A stretch of DNA of 64,000 nucleotides from Isoetes taiwanensis (lineage: Eukaryota; Streptophyta; Lycopodiopsida; Isoetales; Isoetaceae), in contig JAJEKV010000212.1 in NCBI GenBank assembly GCA_021234155.1, forward strand, positions 62,001-126,000, in the 5' to 3' direction. The notes under the pieces are model-generated. The model did not search any database. It was given only the letters and a program-made list of their open reading frames with translations, and was not told where the DNA came from. Within the stretch, counting starts at the first letter, position 1; each line of letters begins with the position of its first letter. This document shows positions 22,719-32,541 of this stretch, piece by piece. The position numbers and the translations under genes are program-made.

Positions 22719-22923
22719 GTAATTAACTGCATTAGGATGTTATCATTTTAATATTCACGCCAGGCGTGCTTTCAAATCAATTGAAAGCACGCCTGGCATG
22801 AATTGCATTAGTAGCTTAATTCATTTAACGCCAGGCGTGATTTTTCTGTTGATCAATTCTATTCAAATCGCGCCCGGCGTGTTTCTATTCTATGGTACTG
22901 ATTCAATGTCTGTACTATTGCAG
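22719..22923 (+). repeat. Locus III intron with four palindromes
   Basis: This 205-bp GT-AG intron contains CACGCCAGGCGTG (22756-22768), CACGCCTGGCATG (22788-22800), AACGCCAGGCGTG (22827-22839) and CGCGCCCGGCGTG (22869-22881). The first two are also arranged as an inverted pair: GCTTTCAA and TTGAAAGC between them let the whole segment fold. The exon frame continues in phase from AAAAG to TCCATATGTGG. Confidence 0.85.
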
Positions 22924-24940
22924 TCCATATGTGGAGCAACTGCGCCACGCCCGTCAACAGTGGGTGGAATATGGCTGTCCATTACCCACCAGACAGGGCG
23001 GGTCAAAGTCTGAGGCATTCAAGCTGCTGGAGCGGACTCTGTCGCAGACAATTATACAGGAGAAGAAGAAAACTGCAAGAAAATCAAAGAAAAAAGATGG
23101 TGATGACATTGCAGATCCTTCTGAAAGCTCATCAGCAGGTCAGGTCCAACAGACTCGTATAAGATTGTCTTTTGTAAGGAGGCAGTATGGTAAAAGTGGA
23201 ATGAATTCTGGGACGCTTATGCACAAAAGAAGCTGTCAGATACCATGGGTAGGGTCCCTCCTGTTGATGTAAGCATCTTTGACTTGAATGTGACAGAGAT
23301 GAGAAAGACTCAGGGGCTAGACGACGCTGAGACCATTTGGGTTTTAGACCAGTGCTTAAAGAAGGAAGTCTTATACAAGAAGAGTGCTTTCACTAAGGAT
23401 AGGATGTCCTTCATTGAGTGCTGCAGCCATGTGAAGGATGTACGTACAATGAAGACAGCTGTAGGAGCTGAGTTACAAAGGCTATGGGGGGATGTGGCAT
23501 TATCTGAAATTGGATTGCTGGACAAATACAAGGTCAGTAATGATGACATCAAGAAGTCTGTACTTCCTAAAGAATTGGAAGGCTAAAAATGCAAAACATA
23601 AGGAGACTGTACCCCCTAAGGTACTGGCCGAGTTGAGAAGAAAAGTGGCCCTTGTGAAGAAGATTACTGGAGAAGAAGACACTGTCCAGTATTCAGTCTC
23701 CATTGGGTACAAAGGTCTCTTGCCAGAATCAACTTTTTGCCTTAAAAATATATCACTCTTTGTGTTGGACAGCAGGGGTGGGAGAGGAGATATGGGCATG
23801 AACCAGAAGGACTACAGCAGCTTCTTTACCAGTTGTATTGAATTGACAACTGAGAGGTCCTTCACTATTATCATCGTTTGTCCTTCTGGTGAGTCACATC
23901 TGCATGCACTATCCGCTGCTCATGATCTGGAGTGCCTCAAAGTTATTAGGGAGGGATGCCTAATATATGATGTTAAGGATAATGAGCTGCGAACAAAATA
24001 GAAGATGGCACATGTGATCTTTATTATGATGGCCATTCTGTCAGACGAGGAATATGATATTGCTAAGGCCAAGGGTGACAATAGTAGTGCATGGGAATGT
24101 TTTTTTCTAGATGATCCAGACTTAAGAACTATATGCTATCATACGGATCAGGATCAGGATCAGGATCAGGAACAGGATGAGTCAGAAGAGGATGAGGATC
24201 CGGACCCCCGCCTAAGTGGTGAAATCAAGTACGAGCTACAAACTAAAAAGAAGGGCCCCTTAAATAAAAATGGATTTCCCCCGTCTATGGCTGCTTACCT
24301 CGTCGAGGCATTTGTTCCAATTGATACAACCTGCTTGGAGCTTCATGTTGGAGGTTATATTGCCCGAGAGGCTCTTATGAGTGTTAGAAGATGTCACTGC
24401 TTTGTGAGTGATGAGCAAGCCAAAGACTTTCTTGAACCATTCCTCATGCATGTGCTTCTAAATCTCCTAAAGGCCCTTATGGCAACCTGAAAGCTTCAGC
24501 AATCAAAAGTCTCGTAGACTTGTCCAATTCAAAAGTGGACGATGGTTCTGGTGAGGGAACTAGTAATCCGCAGCCTGATAAGGAAAGCAATGACCAAGTG
24601 GCTGCTCAAAGTAATGTGATGAAGGCGAACTTAGGGAATATCCTTGCCTCCCTTGCTGGTGATGCAAGCAACAATAGAGTAGATTCTCAGGTTAACAAGG
24701 ATCTAATTGATAAGGCAACCGAAAGTGAAGGGGCCATTTGCAACCCAGGCGACTCTAGTGATTCACAGGTTTGCCAAATCAATACTAAAATAATGTTAGT
24801 TGTGAAGGACGTAGAGGAACTAATAGAAAATAACAATTCTAACAGTCAGAAGAGCACGGAGATTAAGGGTGGCGAAGGGGAGAATGACGCCGACGACGGC
24901 AGCGAAACTGAAGATGATAGGTATGGCCTTGCATACAAAA

Positions 24941-25075
24941 TCGCACCACGCGTGATTTAATTTATATTAGCTTTGAATTAAATCGCGCCAAACGTGCTTT
25001 GATTATATTTCGTTGTCACACTAAATCACGCCGAGCGCGATTTGGTTAAGACTAACTCAAATCACGCGTGGCGCG
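24941..25075 (+). repeat. Palindromes in the last locus III intron
   Basis: Variants are CACCACGCGTGA (about 24944-24955), CGCGCCAAACGTG (24984-24996), CACGCCGAGCGCG (25027-25039) and CACGCGTGGCGCG (25063-25075). Several are extended by AAAT/ATTT flanks to about 20 bp of dyad symmetry. The host intron begins at the GT at 24921 and ends near 25150. Confidence 0.8.
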
Positions 25076-25150
25076 TTTGTATTGTTTGTGTGATCATATC
25101 TTGCTGACCAGATACATGTTTGATGTTTCAACTTGCATTGCGTTTCTAAG

Positions 25151-25770
25151 AAGGTTGTGGTGTTCGACCTAAACGGAGTCCTTTGCAAGACTTTTCCGAA
25201 AAATAAAGTGGCTAGAGATCAGTTTCATCGGACACGGTAGAGAATCAAATACCAAGTGGATCTATCCGCGATTAGCACTTGAAGGAGATGCTAGATGAGG
25301 CATTCGGGTTATTTCAAGTTGGTATTTGGTCATCCATGGAACTAAAGAACATCAAGGATACTTTGGAGGCCTTTGGGGAAATCGCGAGACATTGGTTGAC
25401 CTTTTGGGATCAGAACAAATGTGTGAAGTTCACTAATCCCAAGGATCCAACAGGCAAGCCTATCTTCATCAAACACTTGAGTAACATGATGGACGAACTT
25501 GGTATCGAGAATAAGAATGATATAATCATAGTGGATGATGATGCTCTCAAATGCTTCTACAATCAAACACAGGCCCTGAATCCGCCATCTTACGATCCAA
25601 AAAACTTTGCGACAGATGATTTTCTGGTGAAGTTTATGTCTATTATGAATAATTTGGCTATGGGGATGACGGTGGGTGAAGTGTTAGATTCACACCCAGA
25701 ACTGGATAGAACGGCTGACATGGAACCACACCTTGTTAAATACGTGGAAAAACATGGATTGATTCCTTAA
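25151..25770 (+). pseudogene. FCP1/NIF-like HAD phosphatase domain, possibly the 3' end of locus III
   Basis: The sequence opens with KVVVFDLNGVLCKT, the DLNG variant of the HAD DxDxT motif found in a plant FCP1-like family. It then reads FQVGIWSSM, FWDQNKCV, KPIFIKHLS, NDIIIVDDDALKCFYN and TDDFLVKFM in the order expected for an NLI-interacting-factor (FCP1) phosphatase fold. The stop is at 25768-25770. A TAG at 25238-25240 and a frame change before 25279 interrupt it. The exon phase from the upstream donor at 24921 does not match simply. It could therefore be a separate gene rather than the C-terminus of locus III. The second Asp of DxDxT is Asn, as is normal for the DLNG group. Confidence 0.6.
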
Positions 25771-25884
25771 TGTTTTATTGGGATATATGATATTTTTGTA
25801 TGATATTTGTGCCATGTATCGATAATTTCGAGTCTGCAATTGCCTCGCAAATAAATCGAGAAATGGTCCAAATTTTTTAATATT

Positions 25885-26053
25885 ACTTTGTTTAAGGTCC
25901 ATACTAGACTAATCTTGTACAGGCTAGCTAGCTTATCCCACTACCTTGCGGCAGCCAAAGTGGAGGCTAGCTAACTTATCCCACTACCTTACGGCAGCCA
26001 AAGTGGAGGACACGTATAGGCTTTTAAGTTCTACCACGTCGGGGATCATCATC
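25885..26053 (+). repeat. Duplicated block, copy 1, with a nested tandem duplication
   Basis: The block starting ATTACTTTGTTTAAGGTCC and ending GGGATCATCATCGTAT is repeated at 26322-26455. Inside this copy, GGCTAGCTA(G/A)CTTATCCCAC and CTTACGGCAGCCAAAGTGGA form a further tandem duplication of about 45 bp that copy 2 lacks. Confidence 0.85.
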
Positions 26054-26084
26054 GTATACCCCCAATAACCGACTCCCAAAGATA

Positions 26085-26185
26085 AACATACATTGGCAAG
26101 GTTTGAACCCATAACCAAATGCACATTTATTTTGGAATTATTAGGCATATACCAACTCACTACACATCCGTTGGGCAAAACTTTT
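26085..26185 (-). mobile_element. tRNA-like SINE head (A and B box)
   Basis: On the minus strand an A-box-like TAGTGAGTTGGT (26151-26162) is followed about 40 nt later by a B-box match GGTTCAAACCT (26099-26109). This is the arrangement of an internal RNA polymerase III promoter in tRNA-derived SINEs. No cloverleaf tRNA can be folded with confidence, so a functional tRNA gene is unlikely. Confidence 0.4.
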
Positions 26186-26321
26186 GCCTTACATGCACAC
26201 TTTGTAGGCAGGATTTAATCCCGCCTTAGGAAGTCTAGGTCCTAGGGGCAACTCTAGGGGCATGGCTTTTTAGCCTCACCACCATCCTAGTGCCACCTAG
26301 CATAGTCCCATTGTTTTTTTA

Positions 26322-26455
26322 TTACTTTGTTTAAGGTCCATACTAGACTAATCTTGTACAGGCTAGCTAGTTTATCCCACTACCTTGCGGCAGCCAAAGT
26401 GGAGGACACGTATAGGCTTTTAAGTTCTACCACGTCGGGGATCATCATCGTATCT
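26322..26455 (+). repeat. Duplicated block, copy 2
   Basis: Nearly identical to the outer parts of 25885-26053. It diverges after CATCGTAT, where TCTTCAATTTTGGTCTCATC begins and is itself repeated at about 26484. Confidence 0.85.
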
Positions 26456-26918
26456 TCAATTTTGGTCTCATCTATCTTATGCTCTTCAATTTTGGTCTCA
26501 TCTATCTTAGCAACTTGCTCTTCATTTTTGCATATTTCAATTCGCATGTGAAACGTCACACGTGAATCGCAACCTTATGTTATTTATCAAGTCCAAAAAC
26601 AAAGATTAAAAAAAAAAAACAAAAACCCCCTAGAAGACAACAGCAGGTTGGCGTGATTTTGGAGTTGACATAATCCTAATTTAATTGGATGATGGTTATA
26701 TTGCTATCGATTATCCTTACACTCAGCGTCAAACCATAAGTTGCAGGTAGGCCCAGCTACCTTCATTTTAATTAGAAACATTGCGCAACACTGCCTAGTA
26801 ATATTGATGAAAGCAAATCACCTATATCCTTTGCACTAGTAGGCCATTGGGTTTTACTGATACTCTTTTCACATATTTGTTGGAATTTCTCCTTCTTGTT
26901 CTGGTGCATGCATATATG
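26456..26918. other. Spacer with a small tandem duplication
   Basis: TCTTCAATTTTGGTCTCATC followed by TATCTTA occurs twice (about 26454 and 26484). Otherwise nothing is recognised. Confidence 0.45.
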
Positions 26919-27188
26919 TTAGCTTGGTACAGGTTTGGTATACCGAGGTTTTCCCTTCATAAAAATCTCTACAATTAAGGGCACACGATCTGATTCAGTG
27001 CGTAAATTTCCTATAGAAAAATTCTTTTCCTTATTGGCAAAGTCTGCACTAGCAATAACAAGGTCCACCACAATTGCATCATGCCATTTGTGGACTCCAG
27101 TGCCTGGGAATCTGTCTCTACCATTATATATTAGTAGATGGAGGCCACTGCACATGTTTATATATGGTGTCCCTGGGGGTTTGCTCAT
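26919..27188 (-). pseudogene. LINE endonuclease fragment
   Basis: The minus-strand frame reads LLIYNGRDRFPGTG, then IVVDLVIASADF and FSIGNLRTESDRVPL. These match the C-terminal half of the AP-type endonuclease of non-LTR retrotransposons, where LNGR...G..T, DYVLVS and SDH are conserved. The catalytic His of SDH is Arg here. No reverse transcriptase follows in the right direction, so it is an isolated relic. Confidence 0.65.
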
Positions 27189-27460
27189 CCTGCTGTATCA
27201 TGTGAGAACGACTCCAGCCGGATTCCACTTCAATATCATCTAGCATTTCCAACCAAACAGTAATGCATGGTCAATGCTAATGGCTGCTTGCTTATGAGCA
27301 ATATGCCCATTAAAATATACTATCAGCAAAGCGTCACCCAAAGGGCAATAGTGCAACTACATCCTGTTTCAAGTAGTAGAATGGGTCATCCCTATCAACA
27401 TCTCCCAAGTTATATGTTGGTGACTCTCTTGGGGGATAGCATCCCGCAATAAAAATGGGG

Positions 27461-27510
27461 GGGTGAGAGCGAGGGAGGGAGGGAGGAAGGAAGGGGGAAG
27501 GAGGGTTGCC
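27461..27510 (+). repeat. Polypurine G/A tract
   Basis: The stretch after GGGGGGGTGAGAGCGAGG is almost purely G and A, with GGGAGGGAGGG and GGAAGGAAGGGGG. It is a low-complexity tract that could form triplex or G-quadruplex DNA. Confidence 0.8.
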
Positions 27511-27764
27511 AATTATTAGCATTTATAAATACATCCTCATTCTTTGAGATATATAAAGATAAATCTCGAAGGGTATTATGTATATGGAATATAATACTTA
27601 TGTAGCATTTGGTCTTATGTAGCATTTGCGGGCTTCCTCCAATGGAGGATGCTAACCAGCATATAATGCAATGTTGTTTTAGCCATCATGTGGGCTTAGC
27701 TTGTCATGGCAGATCCCATTATATAAATTGACCCAAAATAGCTTAGGGATTCTCTATGCATGAA

Positions 27765-29160
27765 GAATTGAATTGAATTGAATTGAATTGAATTGAATTG
27801 AATTGAATGTATTTTTATTATCTATGGAGACCAACTGGTCTATGGGACCCAAACAAAGAAAACAACAAGCGTATTACTATCAGGATTAAAAAACCCTGTC
27901 CCGAAGGGTTTTGAGGGGAAAAACCTTGGCAGTAATAGGCATGCCGACAAACTATGTAAACCTGTACAATGATGTATTGAGGTACAATTTAGCGTCGTGT
28001 CAGAGGACATAGCTAAGTGTGTGTATCCATGCTCTCTTGAAGATATGATCCTAGTGAGTCCACAGAGGCCGTGTCTAGCAGCACTCTAGTAGCTAATTAG
28101 GGGAGACTAACTAAACATGGCGTGCCTAGATACGGTCATATGCTGGACAGTTCTGAGGGCATGGCATTCATCTTCAATGGCTCCCTACTGACAATATTGA
28201 CAAATCCTGTCCTCGTATACCTCCGAGTCTATATGCCTATCTCAATACGGAGGCGATGCATCCCCGTTTGAATGGAGGCTATCAATTTGTTCTTCTTCAT
28301 GGGGAGATGTGTACACAGATACTGTTGTGGATCTTGTGTCAACATAAGATTGTTCTGCTGCTTATAGTGTGCCATTTTAACATGTTCCAGGGTGCTCGCA
28401 TCCCAAAGTTTGCTAGTGAAGCAAGAATTAAGATACTGCCGTAAATGGTGGTGGTTCTCTTTAGTTTGGACCTGTATGCACCTCTACTCCGGCACGTTCC
28501 ATCATAAGAACCACTGCACTTGTTTCTCCTTCCAACGCTTTGAGGCATTGTGGCCTCAGTGCCACGACATAAGTAAGGTTGAGGGGACATGCATCACCCA
28601 TATCGATCACTTTCTGAAAGTAGATGATGTGTCAGTCCAATGCCACTAATTGGAGGGGTAAGAAACTTCTTTCCTGCAGTAGGATCTGATAAGGAACTAT
28701 GGACTTTACCCCAAGTGTGCAAGCTAAGAAGGCTTTCTGCACTTGCACCAGGTCATTCCAATTGGCAAGGGATATTACCGAGTCCTAAACCTCGACCCCA
28801 TATAGGAGAACAGGTTCTACGAGTGCTCTAAACAAGTGTGACTGATGGGCCCAGGCATATAACTCTGCTTTATGACTATTGTTCTACATGGCATACAGTG
28901 CTTTCCAGCCTGCTGTGATACGTAGTCGAATGGAAGTGTCCCAGTACGTCGCCGAAGGAAACTCCACTCCCATATACTTGTAGGTGGGAGCTACCTCCAC
29001 ATCTTAATGGTGGCCTTATGAAAGGAAAGACAATGCTGAGTTGGCTGCATCAGCAACCACGAGGTATTGAAATGGGTGTTCAATCAAAATGGTATTCCAA
29101 GCATAATATCTAGATGCGAGGGAGGGGAAGAACTGCAAGTAGATCACCATGGATCTTATA
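27765..29160 (-). mobile_element. 5'-truncated LINE with reverse-transcriptase end, zinc-knuckle motif and (AATTC)n tail
   Basis: On the minus strand, translated fragments include YMGVEFPSATYWDTSIRLRI and GWKALYAM (about 28900-29000), the connection region after RT in LINEs. Further along comes ICQYCQ.GAIEDECHALRT (about 28130-28210), the zf-RVT-type Cys-rich C-terminus. Frameshifts and stops break the frame. The 3' end carries GGGTCCCATAGACC and GGTCTCC (27822-27852) and then a (GAATT)n run at 27765-27808, the microsatellite type of LINE tail. The 5' boundary near 29160 is approximate. Confidence 0.7.
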
Positions 29161-29629
29161 AAGTCATTTTTCACTTAACCTAAGATTTAAAAACTAAGAA
29201 AGCAATGTATAAGGAGGACAAGGAACATGCAAAAGTTGTCTATATTGCACATATACAAGGAAGTCAGGTAAGTCAAGTACAGGAAGGAGAATTTCAATCT
29301 TGTCCCTTAACCAAGCACCTTGTATCATGGATAGGGCAAGAGGTATAAATGACATCTTCTTTTTCTTGATATATATGACCCATTATGGTGTAAATTTATT
29401 TCTAGAGTTGGCCATGGTAAAGATATATACCTTGTGCTCAATCTTAGTCATAGTCAACTCCAAGGTGTCCAAGCCTATGCATCCGTATATGTGTAGGACT
29501 CCATTTAATGGACTACTTTAGAGATCGTTTGCTTTCCCCTTCTTTTAATTTCTCCTTGCTAAATAATCTTAGAAATTTAACCTCTTCATAACCATACTCT
29601 TGAAGCCTATTACTACTAACGCTTCTCCC

Positions 29630-29750
29630 TCGAAAATCCTTTGGGGCGGGGTTCTCTAATCCTAGACAGTATAGTTTTGTTGTGTTTTTTATTTGGGTCC
29701 CATAAGCCTCTTTGATCTCTTGACAAAAAAGATCAGTTCTATTCTATTAT
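29630..29750 (+). mobile_element. LINE 3' end, plus orientation, (TTCTA)n tail
   Basis: This segment repeats the 3' terminal module of the LINE at 27765, in the opposite orientation. It has a CCCTCGAAAATCCTTTGGGG-like block, TCTCTAATCCTAGACAGTAT, TTTGGGTCCCATAAGCC, and a short TTCTATTCTATTAT tail. The upstream body is not recognisable. Confidence 0.6.
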
Positions 29751-31057
29751 ACTTGAAAATTGCCCACCTTCGATTGGTACCCCATGTGATTGTACATGAA
29801 GAACAGGTATTAATGTGTGGGGTATTAAGATGTCACATTTTTTATGACATGTTTTAATAAAGAAGAAAAATTCTTATGCTAGAAATGCAGAAGATAACAA
29901 ATTTCTAAAGCATTTTGGTCTAACACTCTCAAGCACATGCCACAAAGATTTAAATAAATTATGTGACAGCGTGACAACTAAACTCAATATATCTTATAAA
30001 AATGATTCTTCTTCTCGATTTGTAACCTCACTCATCAACAAATATGACAAATTGAAAGCGTACAACTATTGTTATAGCAAGCGTGGTAAGTTATTATGGT
30101 CTTGAATTAAGACTACTGAATAGAATGGAATACATTAGAATAGAATCGAGACTATATAACTATCATATTCTCTTCAAGCATCCTTGAAGCAATGATGGCT
30201 TTAAGGTGTGATATATCGTGAAAATGCTACATTTCACCAATTTTATTAATCTAAATTCAATGGTTTAGTAGGATGCGTTAGCTCAAAAGATTTATAAAAT
30301 CGCAAAATTTCATAGTATTGCATCCTAATTATGCTGAATTTGCCAAATTAATGGACATTCTGTAGTAGAAGAGATTAATTTTTGGTAAGATGTCTTAATT
30401 CTACTAAATTCGTTTCTATAAACAAGTTAGAAAAAGAGAAAACAATCGCCACCATTTCTATGGTTTAGAAGTAGACAGAGAATGATAAAGTCATCACTAC
30501 CTTGAAGCAACATTATGGAGGCCCTTGTCCATTTTTAGCACCAAGTGCATAAAATTTAAACAACATCCATGCAACATACTTTTACTGGTTTGTAATCCTC
30601 TAGAGAGGCACCCACAACAACTCTTTAACATGTAACGAAAAATGGACTAAGATAATGCATATGCTCTAAGTGTGATGACCATAAGGGTTTTCGCGTAGGT
30701 TCATGATACTAAGAGTAATACAAAAGACTTTGAAGAGACTTCAAATATGTGGTATTAAGTGAAAGATGTTGCTGATCACCACAATCCATAGTGGATCAAG
30801 AGCCGCGACGTCAAACTAGCAAACAGGACCATGCTGCCTCAGTACCTGCTGCTACTATTACCTTGACCTTGCGTATTATAGGGGTTGCAGAGGCAGAAAC
30901 TGATGCCCATTAAACTGTGGATGAGGCTCTGCATTTCTTGACTGACATCATGCATGTGAAGGTTGCTGGAGTTGTCTATGCTACTAGGGTAGGAGCGGCA
31001 AGATCTGATTGTTCTCGACATCTTTTGGTTCGATTTCATGATGCCTTCCAATCCTTG
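29751..31057. other. Stretch without a supported gene
   Basis: AT-rich with scattered short frames and no domain recognised. The part just before 31057 may belong to the LINE ending at 31291. Confidence 0.4.
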
Positions 31058-31206
31058 GACTGGCTATGTCTAGTTGTTTTAAGTAGCACAAAATCATCAT
31101 TAGCATTAGCATTAGCATTATCTTTTTTTCTTTATACTTTTTGGATTTCCATATCCCTTTTGTTGTTTGGGTCCCATGGCCAATTTGGTCTCCGTGGAAG
31201 TTAAAA

Positions 31207-31291
<85 letters not shown>
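31058..31291 (+). mobile_element. LINE 3' end, plus orientation, long (ATCT)n tail
   Basis: TTGTTTGGGTCCCATGGCC and TTTGGTCTCCGTGG (about 31156-31198) match the 3' module of the LINE at 27765. They are followed by about 21 copies of ATCT at 31207-31291. A separate (CATTAG)n run lies at about 31096-31120. Confidence 0.65.
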
Positions 31292-31292
<1 letters not shown>

Positions 31293-32160
31293 TCATTCTC
31301 ACAATATATTTTTTCCATCTCAAAGCACCAAGTCTAATCTGTTGCTCGTATGCTGAATTTAGTCTAAAAGGACCTTTTCATTTTTTAAATGGCATAATCT
31401 GATGCTACTATGGCAAAGCCAAAACTCTTTCTCATACATCGCCTATTAATAAAGTTGCCCTCATGGAATACATCCAATTATTAAACTTTCCAAAGAGCCA
31501 CCTACAGTTTTTTTTTTCAGTTTCTTCCTGTTTCGACGACTGAAATTATGCCATATAAGCCAAGTTAAATTTGAACACTATCATGCCACATGGCAGCCTA
31601 TGCCATGTAAGCAAAGTTAAGTTACAATTATGGTGCACGGGTGTTTTTTTGCTAGTGGTGTACAAAAAAACAAAATTCAAGAACTAAATCAACACCTTCA
31701 TAAGTAACATGTGTAATTAATAATCACATTGCCAATATGCTACCTAAATAAAGAACATCCCAATATTTTTTTAAGGGCAATGAAGGGCAAGAGAATAGAA
31801 TAGAATAGAAGGGCAATGAAGAGTAGCTTGAAGGGCAATCAGCACTAAACCAGCATCTGTGTCGCGACATGCTAAAGTGTGCATCATTAGTAAAAAAAGA
31901 CCCGCACATGTGACTCAAGCAGTTACTATATTATTCTACGCAGGTTAGAGGACTGAACTAGCCTGGCTAGAGTTGAAATAAGGGCGAGTATTTTGTTTCA
32001 TTCTTTTTAACCAACATCTCCTCCGCTTTTTCTACCTGCTATTATTTTCTCACTAGGAATAGTGCCTAGCGTTGTTGGGCATAAGCTGAGAACCTATAAA
32101 GAATATATTGTAGCAATGAGAGAATAACGCAAAAGTACTCCATTGTTAAAGCACTCGATA
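31292..32160. other. Stretch without a supported gene
   Basis: Nothing coding is recognised. A (GAATA)n run at about 31793-31808 between two GAAGGGCAATGAAG-like phrases may be another small microsatellite tail. Confidence 0.4.
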
Positions 32161-32512
32161 ATGTTTCCCGTGCCCTTTGCCATCTACTCTACCTTGCTTT
32201 TACCCGCTTTCTTTTCCCTACACACTTTTGCTTTTTCTTTTCCTTTTTTCTCGTTTTCCTTACATGTTTTCTTTTTTGCTTTTCCTTTTTTTTTTTCGTT
32301 TTTTCACACCCCTTTTCCCCTCTCTGCTTCCCTTCCTCTTTCCCCTTTTCCATTTTCCCTTTACCTTTTCCTGTGGACTTTTCCCTTTTCGTTTCCCTCC
32401 TTTCCCAACCTTTTCTCTCATGCCCCTTTTTCCCTTTCCCCCTTCCTTTCTTTTTCTCTTTCCCTTTTCTCCACATTTTTTCTCTTCCCATTTTTCCTAT
32501 GCCCCCATTGGA
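32161..32512 (+). repeat. Polypyrimidine tract of about 350 nt
   Basis: The plus strand is almost entirely C and T, dominated by TTTTCC and TTTCCC words. The long open frames in two plus frames and one minus frame are a by-product of this composition. Such tracts can form triplex DNA. Confidence 0.85.
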
Positions 32513-32541
32513 ATCATACAACAATCATGTTCAAGGATCTA

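Larger units (their letters stand above)
20953..25150 (+). pseudogene. Locus III: RGG / DGQH-ParB-like / DNA-methyltransferase-like protein gene, decayed
   Basis: Exon 1 (20953-21070) encodes an Arg/Gly-rich start. Intron 21071-21569 is phase-compatible with exon 2, which opens with a PKRKK nuclear-signal-like motif. From about 21979 a long region includes FVIIDGQHS, matching the DGQH signature of the ParB/DGQHR nuclease superfamily, and then LRHARQQW. Intron 22719-22923 also fits in phase. Further on, LFVLDSRGG sits where a DPPY catalytic motif is expected, followed by IIIVCPS. After an Asp/Gln-rich linker comes LELHVGGYIA, in the place of the AdoMet-binding FxGxG. Motif IV before motif I is the beta-class order of N4/N6 DNA methyltransferases. 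Both key motifs are altered, so activity is doubtful. In-frame stops lie at 21782, 22213, 22489 and 23999, with frameshifts near 21950, 23200, 23580 and 24460. Domain calls are by eye. Confidence 0.5.

Noticed and set aside
21782-25240. Alternative genetic code or TAG readthrough explaining the stops in locus III
   Set aside because: CCT4 and the LACTB2-like gene use the standard code, and locus III also has frameshifts, so decay is simpler.
26085-26185. Possible tRNA gene on the minus strand
   Set aside because: A and B boxes are present but no acceptor stem or full cloverleaf can be formed, so a SINE head fits better.
31141-31356. ORF with Ile-Tyr-Leu-Ser repeats
   Set aside because: It is a translation of the (ATCT)n microsatellite tail of a LINE.
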